A DNA stretch of 64,000 bases from Acidocella sp. 20-57-95. GTDB lineage: Bacteria > Pseudomonadota > Alphaproteobacteria > Acetobacterales > Acetobacteraceae. The DNA is taken from assembly GCA_002255575.1 (NCBI GenBank), contig NCAT01000012.1, forward strand, positions 1-64,000, written 5' to 3'. Both the position numbers and the translations under genes were made by a program. Positions 8,329 through 21,436 of this stretch are shown one piece after another. Position 1 is the first letter of the stretch, and each line of letters opens with the position of its first letter. The notes beneath the pieces are model-generated. The model worked only from the letters and a program-made list of their open reading frames with translations. It made no database searches and was not told where the DNA came from.

Positions 8329-9540
8329 TCATGCGGCCTTACGGATGCTGAGCTCCGTCCAAATGGTGGCGAGCGCATTCACCAGATGGGCAATGTCTGC
8401 GTCGGTATGCAGGGGGGAGGGTGTAATGCGCAGCCTTTCGGTGCCACGTGGCACAGTGGGATAATTTATCGGCTGCACGTAAATATTGAAGCGGTCGAGA
8501 AGCTGGTCAGATATGCTCTTGCATTGCACAGGATTGCCCACAATCACCGGGACAATATGGCTGGGATTGGCCAGATGCGGCACCCCGGCATGGTCGAGCG
8601 CGGCGCGGAGTTTGGCGACCCGGTCATGCATACGGTCACGCTCAGCGGAACTCGCTTTCAGGTGACGGATGGAGGCCAGGGCACCGGCCGCGACCATTGG
8701 TGGCAGCGCGGTGGTGAAGATGAAGCCCGAGGCATAGCTGCGGATAAAGTCGCATAGCGCGTGGGAGCCGCTAATATAGCCGCCGATGACACCAAACCCC
8801 TTGGCGAGTGTACCTTCAATCACGGTGAGACGATGGCTGAGATTATCGCGGTCTGACAGGCCGCCACCGCGCGGACCATAGAGGCCGACGGCATGAACCT
8901 CATCGAGATAGGTCATGGCGCCAAACTCGTCCGCCAGGTCACAGATTTCCGCGATCGGCGCGACATCGCCATCCATCGAATAGACAGACTCAAAGGCAAT
9001 CAGTTTGGGGCGGCTGGGGTCGATGGCGGCGAGTTTTTCGCGCAAATCAGCAAGGTTGTTATGTTCCCACACCTGGCATTCCGCCCGGCTATGCCGGATG
9101 CCCTCGATCATTGAAGCGTGATTGCCGGAGTCTGAAAGCACCACGCAGCCTTTCAAGCGGGCTGCCAGCGTGCAAAGCGTGGCCCAATTAGACATATAGC
9201 CGGAGTTAAACAGCAGAGCCGATTCCTTGTGGTGCAGGTCGGCCAATTCGCGTTCCAACAACAGATGGAAATGGTTGGTGCCCGCGATGTTACGGGTACC
9301 ACCGGCACCGGCGCCGCATTTATCGAGCGCTGCATGCATCGCGCTTAGAACATCCGGGTGCTGGCCCATGCCGAGATAGTCATTTGAACACCAGACCGTA
9401 ACCTCACGCTTGCCACGGGCGGCATGCTGGGTAGCAACCGGGAACGACCCAGCAACACGTTCAAGGTCGGCGAAAACACGGTAATTACCTTCACGGTGCA
9501 AGTTATCTAACTGGCTGCGGAAAAAAATTTCGTAATTCAT
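8329..9540 (-). CDS. hemA: 5-aminolevulinate synthase (HemA)
   Basis: PLP enzyme condensing glycine and succinyl-CoA to 5-aminolevulinate, the C4 route of alphaproteobacteria. It has 403 residues, the usual length. It shows [19 protein letters not shown] in the N-terminal part, the [12 protein letters not shown] block and the PLP lysine in [13 protein letters not shown]. The ATG is preceded by GAGGACCGAG. puhE-acsF-hemA order is common in alphaproteobacterial clusters; hemC directly after it is less usual. Confidence 0.97.
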   Translation of the reverse strand: MNYEIFFRSQLDNLHREGNYRVFADLERVAGSFPVATQHAARGKREVTVWCSNDYLGMGQHPDVLSAMHAALDKCGAGAGGTRNIAGTNHFHLLLERELADLHHKESALLFNSGYMSNWATLCTLAARLKGCVVLSDSGNHASMIEGIRHSRAECQVWEHNNLADLREKLAAIDPSRPKLIAFESVYSMDGDVAPIAEICDLADEFGAMTYLDEVHAVGLYGPRGGGLSDRDNLSHRLTVIEGTLAKGFGVIGGYISGSHALCDFIRSYASGFIFTTALPPMVAAGALASIRHLKASSAERDRMHDRVAKLRAALDHAGVPHLANPSHIVPVIVGNPVQCKSISDQLLDRFNIYVQPINYPTVPRGTERLRITPSPLHTDADIAHLVNALATIWTELSIRKAA

Positions 9541-9581
9541 CTCGGTCCTCTTGGTGTTTTGTGGTTTCCCTGGTGTTTCAA

Positions 9582-11414
9582 TTAGGCAGCAAGCTTAATG
9601 TCGCAGGCGCGGAAAGCGTCAGCGAGGGCAGCTTCGTGAATATGCTGGCCGATGGCGACAACACGTGGCTGTTCATCACTGCCGGCTGCAAAGGCGGTCA
9701 TGCTGGCGCGGCCACCGGCAACATCGAAATGCAGCCAGCCTTTGCCAGATTTGGTCAGGCCTTTAACGCGCGCGATGGTGCCGAACTTACCTTCAACAAT
9801 CCCGTCCAGCACGCTCTGCAAAGCAGCTGCATCACAGTGGCCGTGCAGGTCTGTGTTCCAGGAGGTAAAGCCGAGCTCGGCTTCGGCATGGTTGTGATGA
9901 TGTTCGTGGTGGTCATGATGGTCGTCGTGCGCGTGGTCATGACGAGCGTGGTCATGATGCGTATGGTCAGTGTGGTCGCAATGCTCGTTACACTCATGTG
10001 CATCACACGCATCGGCGGCCTGGATTTGTGTGTGCCTCATCGGCACGGCATCGATCGCAGTATTAATCGTGGCATCAATCACGCCATAGCGGGCGGTCAC
10101 GATGCTGACCGCGGGGTTAATGCGGCGGAGCGTTTCAGCCACCGCAGCACGTTCAGCGGGCGAGACCACATCGGCCTTGTTGATGACCAAGGTAGAGGCA
10201 AGCTTGGCCTGTGCCGCGAAATGCGCGGGCAGCTTGGCGTAGTCGCCCAAGAACGCGCCGGCATCAATGATTGTGGTGACCGTAAGGTTGCGCAGGAACG
10301 GGCGGAGAGCTGGGCGCTGCATCACGCCGATGAGCGAGGCGATGTCTGCCACCCCTGAGGGCTCGATCAACACGCGGTCTGGTGCCCAACGGGCCACCGT
10401 ATCTTCAAGCTGGCGTGAGAGATCATCGCGCAGGCTGCAGCAGATGCAGCCATTGGGAAGCTCCACCACATCCGCACCCTGGTTGTTCAACAACGAGCCA
10501 TCGATGCCAACCGAGCTGAAATCATTTACCAGAACCACGGTTTTACCGGAGACTGATTGGTCAAGGCTGGCCAATTCATCCAAGCGGCGGCGCATGAAGG
10601 TGGTTTTGCCGGCGCCCAAAAACCCTGCAACAATTTCAACATCAAACGCCTTGGTGGGCTTGCGCGACGCCAAGCCCCACTGCCAGAGCTTACCGGCGGG
10701 CAGCGGGATAACCAGGAACCAATGCTCAAGAATGGCAAGCGCCATCATGGTGCCCAGGAAGGTATCGCCGGAGCGTTCAAAAGCCGTCGGCGCACTGGCC
10801 GCATGTTCGAACAGCATGGTGGCAATCACCATCGAAACCGTAATGGAGATAGGAAAGAACAGATTCATCGGCTTCGATTTCAGGAAGCTCTTCAAGAAAT
10901 TCAGGTGCTCCGGCAGGAATTCCTCGTTCAAATTGCGCACACCAAAAAACACGTTCAGCTTGGCACTTTGGTGCATCCACCACAGCACCATGAAGGTCCA
11001 CATGCCAATCTGGTTCGGCTGGTGCCGGGTGAGGACAAATATGGTGCAGGCTGAGATGATGATGGCAACTTCATGGTACAGGCTGGTTTCAATTGCGTGA
11101 CCAAAATGCTTCCAGCCGCTGCAACCTTCCGGGCAAGGTTCATTACGCGTGCCGGTCACGTAACCCATATAGAAGCTGATTTCCTGCCAGCCCCAGGCGA
11201 ACAGGCCAAAGAAAAAGGCCTCGTACGCGCTGACCAAGCTGGTTTGGGAGGCGGTGACTTTCAAACCATAAAGGCAGGAGAGCGAAACGATGGTGGCACC
11301 CAGCATACTCCATTTAAATGTCTTACGCGGCAGGTTATCGAGAAAGATGATCGCACCAGTGCTGAACCACCAGACAAACAACGCAAACATGGCAGGAAAG
11401 ACATAGTTATGCAT
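9582..11414 (-). CDS. puhE: PuhE fused to a COG0523 (CobW/P47K) metal-chaperone GTPase
   Basis: One uninterrupted 610-codon frame. Residues 1-250 are a multi-helix membrane protein of the PuhE family (putative photosynthetic complex assembly protein 2, DUF3623), e.g. [20 protein letters not shown]. Residues 258-610 are a COG0523 GTPase: Walker [10 protein letters not shown] (264-272), the metal motif GCICC (322-326), G4 NKAD (412-415) and a His-rich insert at 473-509 with 18 histidines plus Cys470, 475 and 479. COG0523 proteins (CobW, ZNG1/YciC-like, nitrile hydratase activators) deliver or insert metals. PuhE of Rhodobacter capsulatus has been described as a putative negative modulator of bacteriochlorophyll production. 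PuhE is normally a stand-alone protein, so the fusion suggests metal handling at the site of pigment-protein assembly. The start has GGAG upstream, 13 bases after acsF. Confidence 0.9.
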   Translation of the reverse strand: MHNYVFPAMFALFVWWFSTGAIIFLDNLPRKTFKWSMLGATIVSLSCLYGLKVTASQTSLVSAYEAFFFGLFAWGWQEISFYMGYVTGTRNEPCPEGCSGWKHFGHAIETSLYHEVAIIISACTIFVLTRHQPNQIGMWTFMVLWWMHQSAKLNVFFGVRNLNEEFLPEHLNFLKSFLKSKPMNLFFPISITVSMVIATMLFEHAASAPTAFERSGDTFLGTMMALAILEHWFLVIPLPAGKLWQWGLASRKPTKAFDVEIVAGFLGAGKTTFMRRRLDELASLDQSVSGKTVVLVNDFSSVGIDGSLLNNQGADVVELPNGCICCSLRDDLSRQLEDTVARWAPDRVLIEPSGVADIASLIGVMQRPALRPFLRNLTVTTIIDAGAFLGDYAKLPAHFAAQAKLASTLVINKADVVSPAERAAVAETLRRINPAVSIVTARYGVIDATINTAIDAVPMRHTQIQAADACDAHECNEHCDHTDHTHHDHARHDHAHDDHHDHHEHHHNHAEAELGFTSWNTDLHGHCDAAALQSVLDGIVEGKFGTIARVKGLTKSGKGWLHFDVAGGRASMTAFAAGSDEQPRVVAIGQHIHEAALADAFRACDIKLAA

Positions 11415-11427
11415 CGGGTGACTCTCC

Positions 11428-12483
11428 TTACCAGGTCGGCGCCAAGCGGATGTTCTGCGGTAATGCGTGGCGCTTGGGGTTCAGCAGATAAAGCCGCCCG
11501 AAGGTGAGGCCCGCATGGGCCTGCCGGCCGAGTTTGCGAAGCTTCGCCACGATGCCGGTTTTATCTTTCTCCTGCGCCATTTTTACGCTGATGATCCGCA
11601 ATGTTTCGAGACCGGCTTTGAAGGCCGGGTTGTCGAGATCAAGGCTGACCGGGAAGGTCTGCTTGGTAATTTCGGTGGTGATGCGGAATACCTGGAAGTC
11701 ATATTCAGTGGGGTCGAGCCCAAGGGCGGCGTGGAATACCGGCCGTGCGTGGTCGCGCACATACATGGTGGCGAAGACGGCGAGCAGGAAAAAACGGATC
11801 CATAATTTATTCACACCGGTGAGCATCCAAGGGTTGGCGCGCATCAGCAGGGCGAAGGCTTCGCCGTGGCGGAATTCATCGTTGCACCACTCACGGAACC
11901 ATTTGAAGATTGGGTGAATGCGCAGTTCCGGGTGCCGCTCAAGTTGGCGGTAGATGCTGATATAGCGGGCATAGCCAATCTTCTCAGAGAGATAGGTGGC
12001 GTAGAAGATGAATTTTGGCTGGAAGAATTGGTATTTCTTGGCTTTGGTGAGGAAACCAAGATCGACCTTCATGTTGAAATCTTTCAGCGTGTCATTGATG
12101 AAACCGGCATGGCGGGCTTCATCGCGGCTCATGTAAGCAAACAGCGCCTTCATGTCGGGGTTTTTCACCCGCTTGCGGATTTCGGCATAGAGGACGCAGC
12201 CAGAGAATTCGGCGGTCACGGAGCTGACCAGGAAATCCAGCAATTCAGCGCGCAGATCAGGCGGCAGTAAGCTGAGATCAACATCGAATTCTTCATTGCG
12301 GATAAAGTGGCCCTTATTGGGGTCAGCTTTGAATTCCGCCAGCAGCGCATCCCATTTATCGCGGACTGAGCTGACATCAATTTTCTCAAGCGCTGCAAAG
12401 TCGGTCGTGTAAAACCGGGGGCTTAATACGGTGCTGGATTGTGCGAGCTTGGTTTGTTCATTGGGGGCGGCTATCTCGTTCAT
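11428..12483 (-). CDS. acsF: Oxygen-dependent Mg-protoporphyrin IX monomethyl ester cyclase (AcsF)
   Basis: Diiron oxidative cyclase that forms ring E of protochlorophyllide using O2. It has 351 residues, with ferritin-like iron-binding motifs DEARH and DEFRH and surrounding conserved blocks ([19 protein letters not shown]). It follows puhC and the bciE-like gene, the common alphaproteobacterial order. No bchE (the anaerobic cyclase) is seen in the window, so pigment synthesis would need oxygen, as in aerobic anoxygenic phototrophs. Confidence 0.96.
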   Translation of the reverse strand: MNEIAAPNEQTKLAQSSTVLSPRFYTTDFAALEKIDVSSVRDKWDALLAEFKADPNKGHFIRNEEFDVDLSLLPPDLRAELLDFLVSSVTAEFSGCVLYAEIRKRVKNPDMKALFAYMSRDEARHAGFINDTLKDFNMKVDLGFLTKAKKYQFFQPKFIFYATYLSEKIGYARYISIYRQLERHPELRIHPIFKWFREWCNDEFRHGEAFALLMRANPWMLTGVNKLWIRFFLLAVFATMYVRDHARPVFHAALGLDPTEYDFQVFRITTEITKQTFPVSLDLDNPAFKAGLETLRIISVKMAQEKDKTGIVAKLRKLGRQAHAGLTFGRLYLLNPKRHALPQNIRLAPTW

Positions 12484-12487
12484 GGCT

Positions 12488-12814
12488 TCAGACTTTCAAG
12501 CTGGAGAAACATGCGGCCTCAGCGACCGGGTTGAAACCAACCTCGTAAAGTTCGCCGATATCGAACATCGAGGTAAATTGCGTCCAGATACGCTGCGCGG
12601 TGGAGGCGCGGTAAAGGGTCGCCCGGCGCTCACCGGTATAGGTTTCACCGAAGGCAATATTGGTGGGCGCGTCATGCACAATGATCGTATCGCCTGGCCC
12701 GATTTCGACATTCTCAGGAATGGCATGGGCATGCAGGCTGTAGGGGGTTTGCTCGATATCGATTGAGCAAAGCAGTTCAATCTGGCGGTAGCGTTGGTTA
12801 TGGTCGTTGCTCAT
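12488..12814 (-). CDS. bciE: Small cyclase-associated protein, BciE-like
   Basis: 108-residue soluble protein immediately upstream of acsF (4-base gap) and overlapping the end of puhC. In alphaproteobacteria the small gene at this position encodes BciE, a subunit needed for activity of the AcsF-type cyclase. Acidic and hydrophobic blocks such as [19 protein letters not shown] and a C-terminal [13 protein letters not shown] are visible. The name rests on position, size and general resemblance; the function is inferred from the family. Confidence 0.7.
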   Translation of the reverse strand: MSNDHNQRYRQIELLCSIDIEQTPYSLHAHAIPENVEIGPGDTIIVHDAPTNIAFGETYTGERRATLYRASTAQRIWTQFTSMFDIGELYEVGFNPVAEAACFSSLKV

Positions 12815-13263
12815 TTATGTGCCTCGCTGGCGAAGAATAAATTGGCGAATTGGGCTTCGTTGGTGGGGCCGAAAGCGGAGAGGTCGAGTGTTTCACCGGT
12901 CGCAGGGTCGGTTAGGTCAAACGTACCGTCGGGCTCTGATGTGACCGTGAAAGCTTGTGCTGGGCCGATATTGCGGCGGGCACGTTCGGTGGCGAGCACG
13001 CGCATGGTGGAGCGGATAAAGCCACCGGCCCGTGCTGGAATGCTGGCAATAAGTTGGTTGGCACGATCGCGAACGGCCACGCTGCCATCTGGCATGTCTG
13101 TGAAGGTCATTGCGATGCTGGTGCTGGGAGTTGCGAGGGGGGCCGGCGATGCGCCGTCGCCATTAAATTTCGCAATGCTGGCGCAGAGCAAGGCACCGCC
13201 CAGCACCGTTGCGACGGCAGCGAGCTGCAGACGTGGGAACGGTGCTGTGGCGATGATGCTCAT
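12811..13263 (-). CDS. puhC: Photosynthetic complex assembly protein PuhC
   Basis: 150 residues with one N-terminal membrane anchor (LAAVATVLGGALLCASIAKF) and a periplasmic domain containing the family block RDRANQLIASIPARAGGFIR. PuhC helps assembly of the reaction-centre/LH1 core and photosynthetic growth in Rhodobacter. It overlaps puhB upstream and the bciE-like gene downstream by four bases each (ATGA), so it is translationally coupled. Confidence 0.9.
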   Translation of the reverse strand: MSIIATAPFPRLQLAAVATVLGGALLCASIAKFNGDGASPAPLATPSTSIAMTFTDMPDGSVAVRDRANQLIASIPARAGGFIRSTMRVLATERARRNIGPAQAFTVTSEPDGTFDLTDPATGETLDLSAFGPTNEAQFANLFFASEAHK

Positions 13264-13913
13264 GCTGCTTGCGCCTGCAGGCCGGGATGTTCAGACGCTT
13301 TGGAAAGCACTGCGACGGTCGCACGTTCGTGCGCGCTGATGGTGTTGGATAAGCCATTCACCAGAATATTTGCGACCAACTGAGGTTCGGCAATGCAGCG
13401 CAATACCGGCTCTGCGCGGCCACCGGCGCCAGCGCGCACATGCGGCCAGAGCAGAATGTAGGATAGGCGTGTGGCAGCTGGCAGTTTGACCGATAAATCA
13501 CCGGTGCCTTCGGGTAGCTCGCGTAAATCCGCCGCATCAATACGGCTGAATGGCAGGTTGACCGATTTCGGTACGGCGATGCCGTAGGTGATGACCAGAC
13601 GCCGCGACGTGATGGTGTAGGTGGTTGTACGCGCAATCAGCCAGGCGAGTAAAAAGAACCCCCCAAGTGCGATGGTGCATAAAACCACGCTTGATAGTGA
13701 AGATGCCATTGATAATGTAAAACCATCACCTGCCGCGAGTGACGCGACAACCCGCCAGATGATCAGGATGCCGAAATACACGCTGAGCAATTTCACGCGG
13801 AATGCACGCCGGGCGAGCGAACGCCATGCAGGTGCCCCTTGCCATAAAATCGTCTCACCTTCTGGTAAGGCCTCTGGCAGGCCAGAGATGGGTTTTCCCG
13901 TGAAGCGGCTCAT
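13260..13913 (-). CDS. puhB: Photosynthetic complex assembly protein PuhB
   Basis: 217-residue membrane protein with a PH-like domain. GETILWQGAPAWRSLARRAF at the start and TYTITSRRLVITYGIAVPKS in the middle are typical. PuhB promotes reaction-centre assembly with PuhA. There are two membrane segments (about 40-60 and 70-92). It overlaps puhA and puhC by ATGA junctions, and gene order puhA-puhB-puhC is the canonical one. Confidence 0.93.
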   Translation of the reverse strand: MSRFTGKPISGLPEALPEGETILWQGAPAWRSLARRAFRVKLLSVYFGILIIWRVVASLAAGDGFTLSMASSLSSVVLCTIALGGFFLLAWLIARTTTYTITSRRLVITYGIAVPKSVNLPFSRIDAADLRELPEGTGDLSVKLPAATRLSYILLWPHVRAGAGGRAEPVLRCIAEPQLVANILVNGLSNTISAHERATVAVLSKASEHPGLQAQAA

Positions 13914-14686
13914 ATCAGCGGCTCCATCCGGCTTGGCAGCGCATATAGGTGGCCGCTGGCGAAATAGGCTGCGATGCGATCTTCCTCGCGGGCGGTTATG
14001 GATTCGGGGTTGGCGGGCACCGGGGCGGTGGTGAATTGTTCAGCGGTCACTGAGACCACGTGCACGCGCCCACCGCGGGCGGCGGCAACAACCCGGGCTA
14101 GTTCCATCGGCACCACCACGCGGCGGGCATTAGCATCGGGCAGGGCCACTTCAATCCAGCGTGCCTGGCAAGATGTACGATCAACCCAGATATCCGAGAC
14201 CGTACCAGCGACTTTGCCATCGCCGGCGATCACGTCAAAGCCACGCGGATCGGGGTCGTCACTGGCGACAGAATAACCTTCAGCGATGCGCATTGGCACG
14301 GTGCGGTGCTCGCCTTCATGCGTGAGTTCCGGCACATCAGCGCGTTGTGCGTAGCTGGCGGGGCCAACACCATCCTGCATTGGGTTGCCCAAAGGCTCCC
14401 AAGCCGCACCTTCAAAGTTTGAGGTCTGGCGCATATTCAGCTCTTCCAGCGGCTCGGCCCAGGGGAAGGAGCGCGTGGTACCGTCATGCAGAATGAAGGT
14501 TTTGGGTTTTGGTAATGGTAGGAGACCCTTCAAGCGCTCGCCGGGCCGGCTGGTAATAAGCGGAAAGCCTTCGCGCTTGCTTTCCAAGGTGAGATAAATC
14601 ACCAAGCCGGCGAAGAAAATCCAAAAAGCGTACAGTGTTAACTGTGAAATATCGATATAAGGCGTGATAGCACCGGTGGTATGCAT
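13910..14686 (-). CDS. puhA: Reaction-centre H subunit (PuhA)
   Basis: 258 residues. One transmembrane helix near the N-terminus (LYAFWIFFAGLVIYLTLESK) is followed by REGFPL and a cytoplasmic PRC-barrel-type domain (DPRGFDVIAGDGKVAGTVSD) that caps the L/M subunits and guides proton uptake to QB. Length and fold match PuhA of purple bacteria. It is located just downstream of lhaA as usual. Confidence 0.96.
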   Translation of the reverse strand: MHTTGAITPYIDISQLTLYAFWIFFAGLVIYLTLESKREGFPLITSRPGERLKGLLPLPKPKTFILHDGTTRSFPWAEPLEELNMRQTSNFEGAAWEPLGNPMQDGVGPASYAQRADVPELTHEGEHRTVPMRIAEGYSVASDDPDPRGFDVIAGDGKVAGTVSDIWVDRTSCQARWIEVALPDANARRVVVPMELARVVAAARGGRVHVVSVTAEQFTTAPVPANPESITAREEDRIAAYFASGHLYALPSRMEPLI

Positions 14687-14699
14687 GACGGACCTCTTT

Positions 14700-16103
14700 T
14701 TATACTTTCATGGCAGGGCTGAGAGTTTTTAAAGTAACGGCAGTCCGGCGGCGTACCAGCGGACCCAGGGCGATAAGCGTGACGAACAGCAGCGCAATTT
14801 CCAGCAGGTACACGGCGTCATAGCCGGAAGCATCGCTGCCACCGACAAAGTCACGCAGAAAGCCACCAAACGCGATGGCGGCGCCCGCCGCGACCGCCTG
14901 AACCGAGCCCCAAGTGCCGAGCGCCAGGCCACTCATACCGTCTACGGCGCGCGCCATGGCATCGGACAAGGTGCCGACCAGGAACAACCCGCCCGCCAAC
15001 CCGATACCGAATACGCCGAGACCGAACAGAACTGGTGCACTGAGCGGTGCTGAAAATAATACGCTCGCGAAAGCCAGCAGCCCCGCCAAAATCCCAAGCG
15101 CTGCAATGCGGTACGGGTCTGCCCCGGCAGAGAGGCGATATTTGGCAAACGCCAAACCGCAAATACCACCACCGGCAAGTGCGGCGGTCAGCGAAGTGGT
15201 TTGGCCGACTGTCAGATGCAAAACTTGGCCACCATAGGGCTCCAGCAGAATATCCTGCATCGAAAGCCCCATAGTGCCGATGCCGATGGTTACCAGGCGG
15301 CGAATTGATTTTGGTTGGGCTAGAAAGCTTGTCAGCGCGGCATGGAGGTTTGGCTGCGCCACCGGCATTTTTAACGTAGAGGCGCGGCGTGGCTCCTGCT
15401 TCCAAAGTGCAAAACCATTCAGCAACATCGTAAGAACCGCGGAGCCTTGCACCACTTGAATGAGGCGAAGTTCGCTGAAATGATGCAACAACGCGCCGTA
15501 GCCGAGCGCACCTGCCATGATACCCGCCAAAAGCATCACGCACAGCATACCGACAACACGTGGCCGTGCGGCCTCGGGCGCCATGTCGGTGGCCAGTGCC
15601 AAGCCTGCTGTCTGGGTGGTGTGCATCCCAGCGCCAACCAACAAAAATGCCAAAGCGGCGGCGAGAGGCCCGACAAAATGCGGGGCGTTGCTGTCGCCTG
15701 AAAGTACGATCAACGCAAATGGCATAATGGCAAGGCCGCCAAACTGCATTAAGGTCCCGAACCAAATATATGGCAGGCGCTTCCAGCCAAAGGCGGATTG
15801 GTGCTGGTCTGACTTATAGCCAATGAAAGCGCGCGCCGGTGCAAGCACCAGCGGCAGTGAAATCATCAGCGAGACCAACCAGGCGGCGAGATGCAGTTCC
15901 ACAATCATCACGCGGTTTAATGTGCCGATGATGAGGGCGGCGGAGAGACCGACGGTGAGTTGAAAGAGCGCCAGCCGGAGCAAACGCGCAAGCGGAAGTT
16001 CTGGCGTTGCAACATCGGCAAACGGCACCATGAAGCTGCCTTTGTTGCGCCAGAATGCGGTGACACGGCCGGTTGGCGTGAACAGGGATTTAGGGGTTAG
16101 CAT
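14700..16103 (-). CDS. lhaA: Light-harvesting 1 assembly protein LhaA (PucC family)
   Basis: 467-residue, 12-helix major-facilitator-like protein of the LhaA/PucC family, needed for correct LH1 insertion and pigment delivery. Family blocks include LPLVLAPARAFIGYKSDQHQ and GWKRLPYIWFGTLMQFGGLA. A strong AGGAGG lies seven bases before the ATG, and the start overlaps the bchM stop by seven bases. It lies between bchM and puhA, the conserved bchM-lhaA-puhA order. Confidence 0.95.
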   Translation of the reverse strand: MLTPKSLFTPTGRVTAFWRNKGSFMVPFADVATPELPLARLLRLALFQLTVGLSAALIIGTLNRVMIVELHLAAWLVSLMISLPLVLAPARAFIGYKSDQHQSAFGWKRLPYIWFGTLMQFGGLAIMPFALIVLSGDSNAPHFVGPLAAALAFLLVGAGMHTTQTAGLALATDMAPEAARPRVVGMLCVMLLAGIMAGALGYGALLHHFSELRLIQVVQGSAVLTMLLNGFALWKQEPRRASTLKMPVAQPNLHAALTSFLAQPKSIRRLVTIGIGTMGLSMQDILLEPYGGQVLHLTVGQTTSLTAALAGGGICGLAFAKYRLSAGADPYRIAALGILAGLLAFASVLFSAPLSAPVLFGLGVFGIGLAGGLFLVGTLSDAMARAVDGMSGLALGTWGSVQAVAAGAAIAFGGFLRDFVGGSDASGYDAVYLLEIALLFVTLIALGPLVRRRTAVTLKTLSPAMKV

Positions 16104-16797
16104 TTAATAACCTCCTGCGCCTGGCTGAAATAAAAGCCTGATGTGATGCGCGCGGTACGGCCAAGCTGGTATTGCGAAAATAACGGGTTCTTCGCAATGG
16201 CACGCCGCAGGGCAGATTCACTTTGGGGAATGATCGAAGGCGAGCGATCCCCGCGCGGCATGAGTTTGCCGATGCTGAGCATGGTACCAAGCAACGGCGT
16301 GCGTGGTGCAAATGTGAATAGCATGGCACGGTTGGTGCGGGTTGCCAGTTCACCCAGTGCGGCCTGCGCGTCTACCGGGCTGTAATGGATGATGGAATCC
16401 ATCATCACCGCATAATCAAACGAGCCAAATTTTTTATCCAGCATATCACCGGCATAGAACAAAATGCGGTTGGCATAAGGTAGGTGCAGCGCGCGCGCGG
16501 CCGCGAGATTGACCAGCTGTGGGGATAGATCGACCGCGACAACTTCAGCGCCCCGCGATGCTGCTTCAATGGCAAGCGCACCGGTGCCACAGCCAGCGTC
16601 TAGCAACCGCATACCGGTCATGTTTTCCGGCAACCATGAAAGTAAAGTGTTGCGCATATTATCGCGCCCAGCCCGCACTGTGGCGCGGATTTTTCCAACC
16701 GGCGCGGTGGAGGTAAGCTTCGCCCAGGCCGCCATGGCGGTACGGTCGAAATAGGTTTCAATTTCGCTGCGGCGTTGCTGGTAGGTTGCGCTTGCCA

Positions 16798-16798
<1 letters not shown>
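16097..16798 (-). CDS. bchM: Mg-protoporphyrin O-methyltransferase (BchM)
   Basis: SAM-dependent enzyme methylating Mg-protoporphyrin IX to its monomethyl ester, the AcsF substrate. It has 233 residues, with SAM motif I LLDAGCGTGALAIEAASRGA and the N-terminal YFDRTAMAAWAKLTS block characteristic of BchM. The start overlaps the bchL stop by one base (TAATG), indicating coupled translation. Confidence 0.95.
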
Positions 16799-17727
<929 letters not shown>

Positions 17728-17758
17728 TCAGTCCGTCTCCTGCCGCCGCTATCGGGGC

Positions 17759-19282
17759 TTATTGGCTGTAATAGGCTTTGGCGTCGTAGAGTGTTTCGAG
17801 TTTGATCAAGGCCACACCTTGCTGGGTGGCGTAGGCTTCGGTGTTGCGCTTGGCTTTGCCACGCACGAAAAATGGGATTTTACGTAATTCACGTTCGGCT
17901 TCGGCATCCCAAGCGAGCGTAAAAGTTTCGGCGATAACTGTGGCTGGGGCCGGTGTTTGGGCGGCACCGAGATGCGATGCCGCAGCGTCCCCGTGAAATT
18001 CAAAATCTTCTCGGAACATGCCCAGCAAGTGTTCTTCAAGGCCCATCATCATGGGGTGGGTGAGTGTGTCAAACAACACGTTTGCACCTTCAAAACCCAT
18101 GAAGGGGCTGTAGCGGGCGGGAAAGTCTTGGACATGGATGGGGGCTGAAATCACCGCGCAGGGAATGCCAAGGCGTTTGGCGATGTGGCGTTCCATCTGC
18201 GTGCCAAGTACCAAAGCTGGGTTGGCTGCTTTAATGGCCGCTTCAACATCCAAGTAATCATCGGTGATCAGCGCTTCGAGATTATAAATTTTTGCAGCGG
18301 CGCGAACCTCGCGCGCGAATTCACGCGAATAGGTGCCAAGCCCCACAACCTGGTAACCAAGCTCTTCCGCAGCGACGCGGGCAAGCGCAATAGCGTGGCT
18401 GGCATCGCCAAAAATAAACACTGGTTTTGCCGTGAGGTAGGTAGAGTCGATCGAGCGCGAATACCAGACCAAGCGCGATGTTTCAGCGCGGAGGAAGTTG
18501 GCGGCGTCAATGCCGGCAAGCGCGGCCACGGCACTGATAAAGTCGCGCGTTGCATTCACGCCGATGGGAGTGATGTTGACATATTTCTGGCCAAACTGGC
18601 GTTCCAGCCAAGCGGCGGTGGTGAGCGCCACTTCCGGGTAGAGCACGATGTTAAAATGGGCTTGCGGAATGCGGGCGAGATCAGACGGGCGTGCATCCGC
18701 CGGGGCGACCACATTTACGGTAACACCTAACTTTTCGAGAAGGCGCTTAATTTCAACAATATCGTCGCGGTGGCGAAAACCAAGCGCGGTAGGGCCAAGA
18801 ATATTGCAGGATGGTTTGCTAGCTTTCACGGCGGGTTGGTCGGTTTTTACGCAGGCGCGTACCAAGCGGTAAAATGTTTCCGAGGCACCGTAATTTTCTT
18901 TGCGTTGATAGGCGGGTAATTCTAGCGGCACAACAGGGATAGGCAGGTTAAGCGCCAAGGCGAGACCGCCAGGATCATCCTGGATCAATTCGGCGGTACA
19001 GGACGCGCCGACCAGCATGGCTTCTGGTTTGAAGCGCTCATAGGCATCTGCAACAGAGGTCTTGAAAAGCGTGGCGGTATCGCCGCCAAGGTCGCGGGCT
19101 TGGAAGGTGGTGTATGTCACCGGCGGGCGGACATCGCGCCGTTCGATCATAGTGAAGAGTAAGTCCGCATAGGTATCGCCTTGCGGCGCGTGCAGTACGT
19201 AATGCACACCCTGCATCGCGGTGGCGATCCGCATGGCGCCGATATGTGGCGGGCCTTCATATGTCCATAGTGAAAGCTGCAT
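17759..19282 (-). CDS. bchB: Dark-operative protochlorophyllide reductase subunit BchB
   Basis: 507-residue subunit of the BchNB catalytic component, which reduces ring D of protochlorophyllide. N-terminal [20 protein letters not shown] and the [20 protein letters not shown] block are typical. The C-terminal DUF2493-like tail ([19 protein letters not shown]) is complete. It starts four bases after bchN. Confidence 0.97.
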   Translation of the reverse strand: MQLSLWTYEGPPHIGAMRIATAMQGVHYVLHAPQGDTYADLLFTMIERRDVRPPVTYTTFQARDLGGDTATLFKTSVADAYERFKPEAMLVGASCTAELIQDDPGGLALALNLPIPVVPLELPAYQRKENYGASETFYRLVRACVKTDQPAVKASKPSCNILGPTALGFRHRDDIVEIKRLLEKLGVTVNVVAPADARPSDLARIPQAHFNIVLYPEVALTTAAWLERQFGQKYVNITPIGVNATRDFISAVAALAGIDAANFLRAETSRLVWYSRSIDSTYLTAKPVFIFGDASHAIALARVAAEELGYQVVGLGTYSREFAREVRAAAKIYNLEALITDDYLDVEAAIKAANPALVLGTQMERHIAKRLGIPCAVISAPIHVQDFPARYSPFMGFEGANVLFDTLTHPMMMGLEEHLLGMFREDFEFHGDAAASHLGAAQTPAPATVIAETFTLAWDAEAERELRKIPFFVRGKAKRNTEAYATQQGVALIKLETLYDAKAYYSQ

Positions 19283-19286
19283 CGCG

Positions 19287-21166
<1,880 letters not shown>

Positions 21167-21356
21167 TTCTTGACTCACCTTTGCCAAAAGCCCTCCATAA
21201 GCGGCGGGGGCGCTGATTTTGTTCAAGACTTAGTTGAAAAGACTGCGAAACTGCTTGATTAAACTGCAGATTTTGGCTGTCTCTCCACCGCATTTTGAAC
21301 TTTCCCTCGCCGATCTGGTCTCGACTTCACAGAGGCTAACGTGCAGCACCAAGATG

Positions 21357-21390
21357 TGTCAAGTTTTTCTTACGTCAATAAAACTTGACA
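21357..21390. promoter_or_regulatory. Composite PpsR/CrtJ-type operator between bchF and aerR
   Basis: TGT at 21357 with ACG at 21372-21374, then CGT at 21373 with ACA at 21388-21390, i.e. two overlapping TGT-N12-ACA-like units. TGTGTCAAGTTTT (21355-21367) and AAAACTTGACACA (21380-21392) also form a large inverted repeat over the whole element. It is the same 34-bp plan as the bchH/bchP operator. It is well placed to control both the bchF superoperon and aerR-ppsR, giving autoregulation. Confidence 0.82.
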
Positions 21391-21436
21391 CACAGAGCCG
21401 GTCTGGGCCAGCATAAGCACAGAACAGGAGACGAGA

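Noticed and set aside
9888..9998. Repetitive GTGGTCATGA-like DNA read as a possible CRISPR or tandem repeat
   Set aside because: The repetition comes from His/Asp codons of the metal-binding insert in the PuhE fusion; units are irregular and coding.
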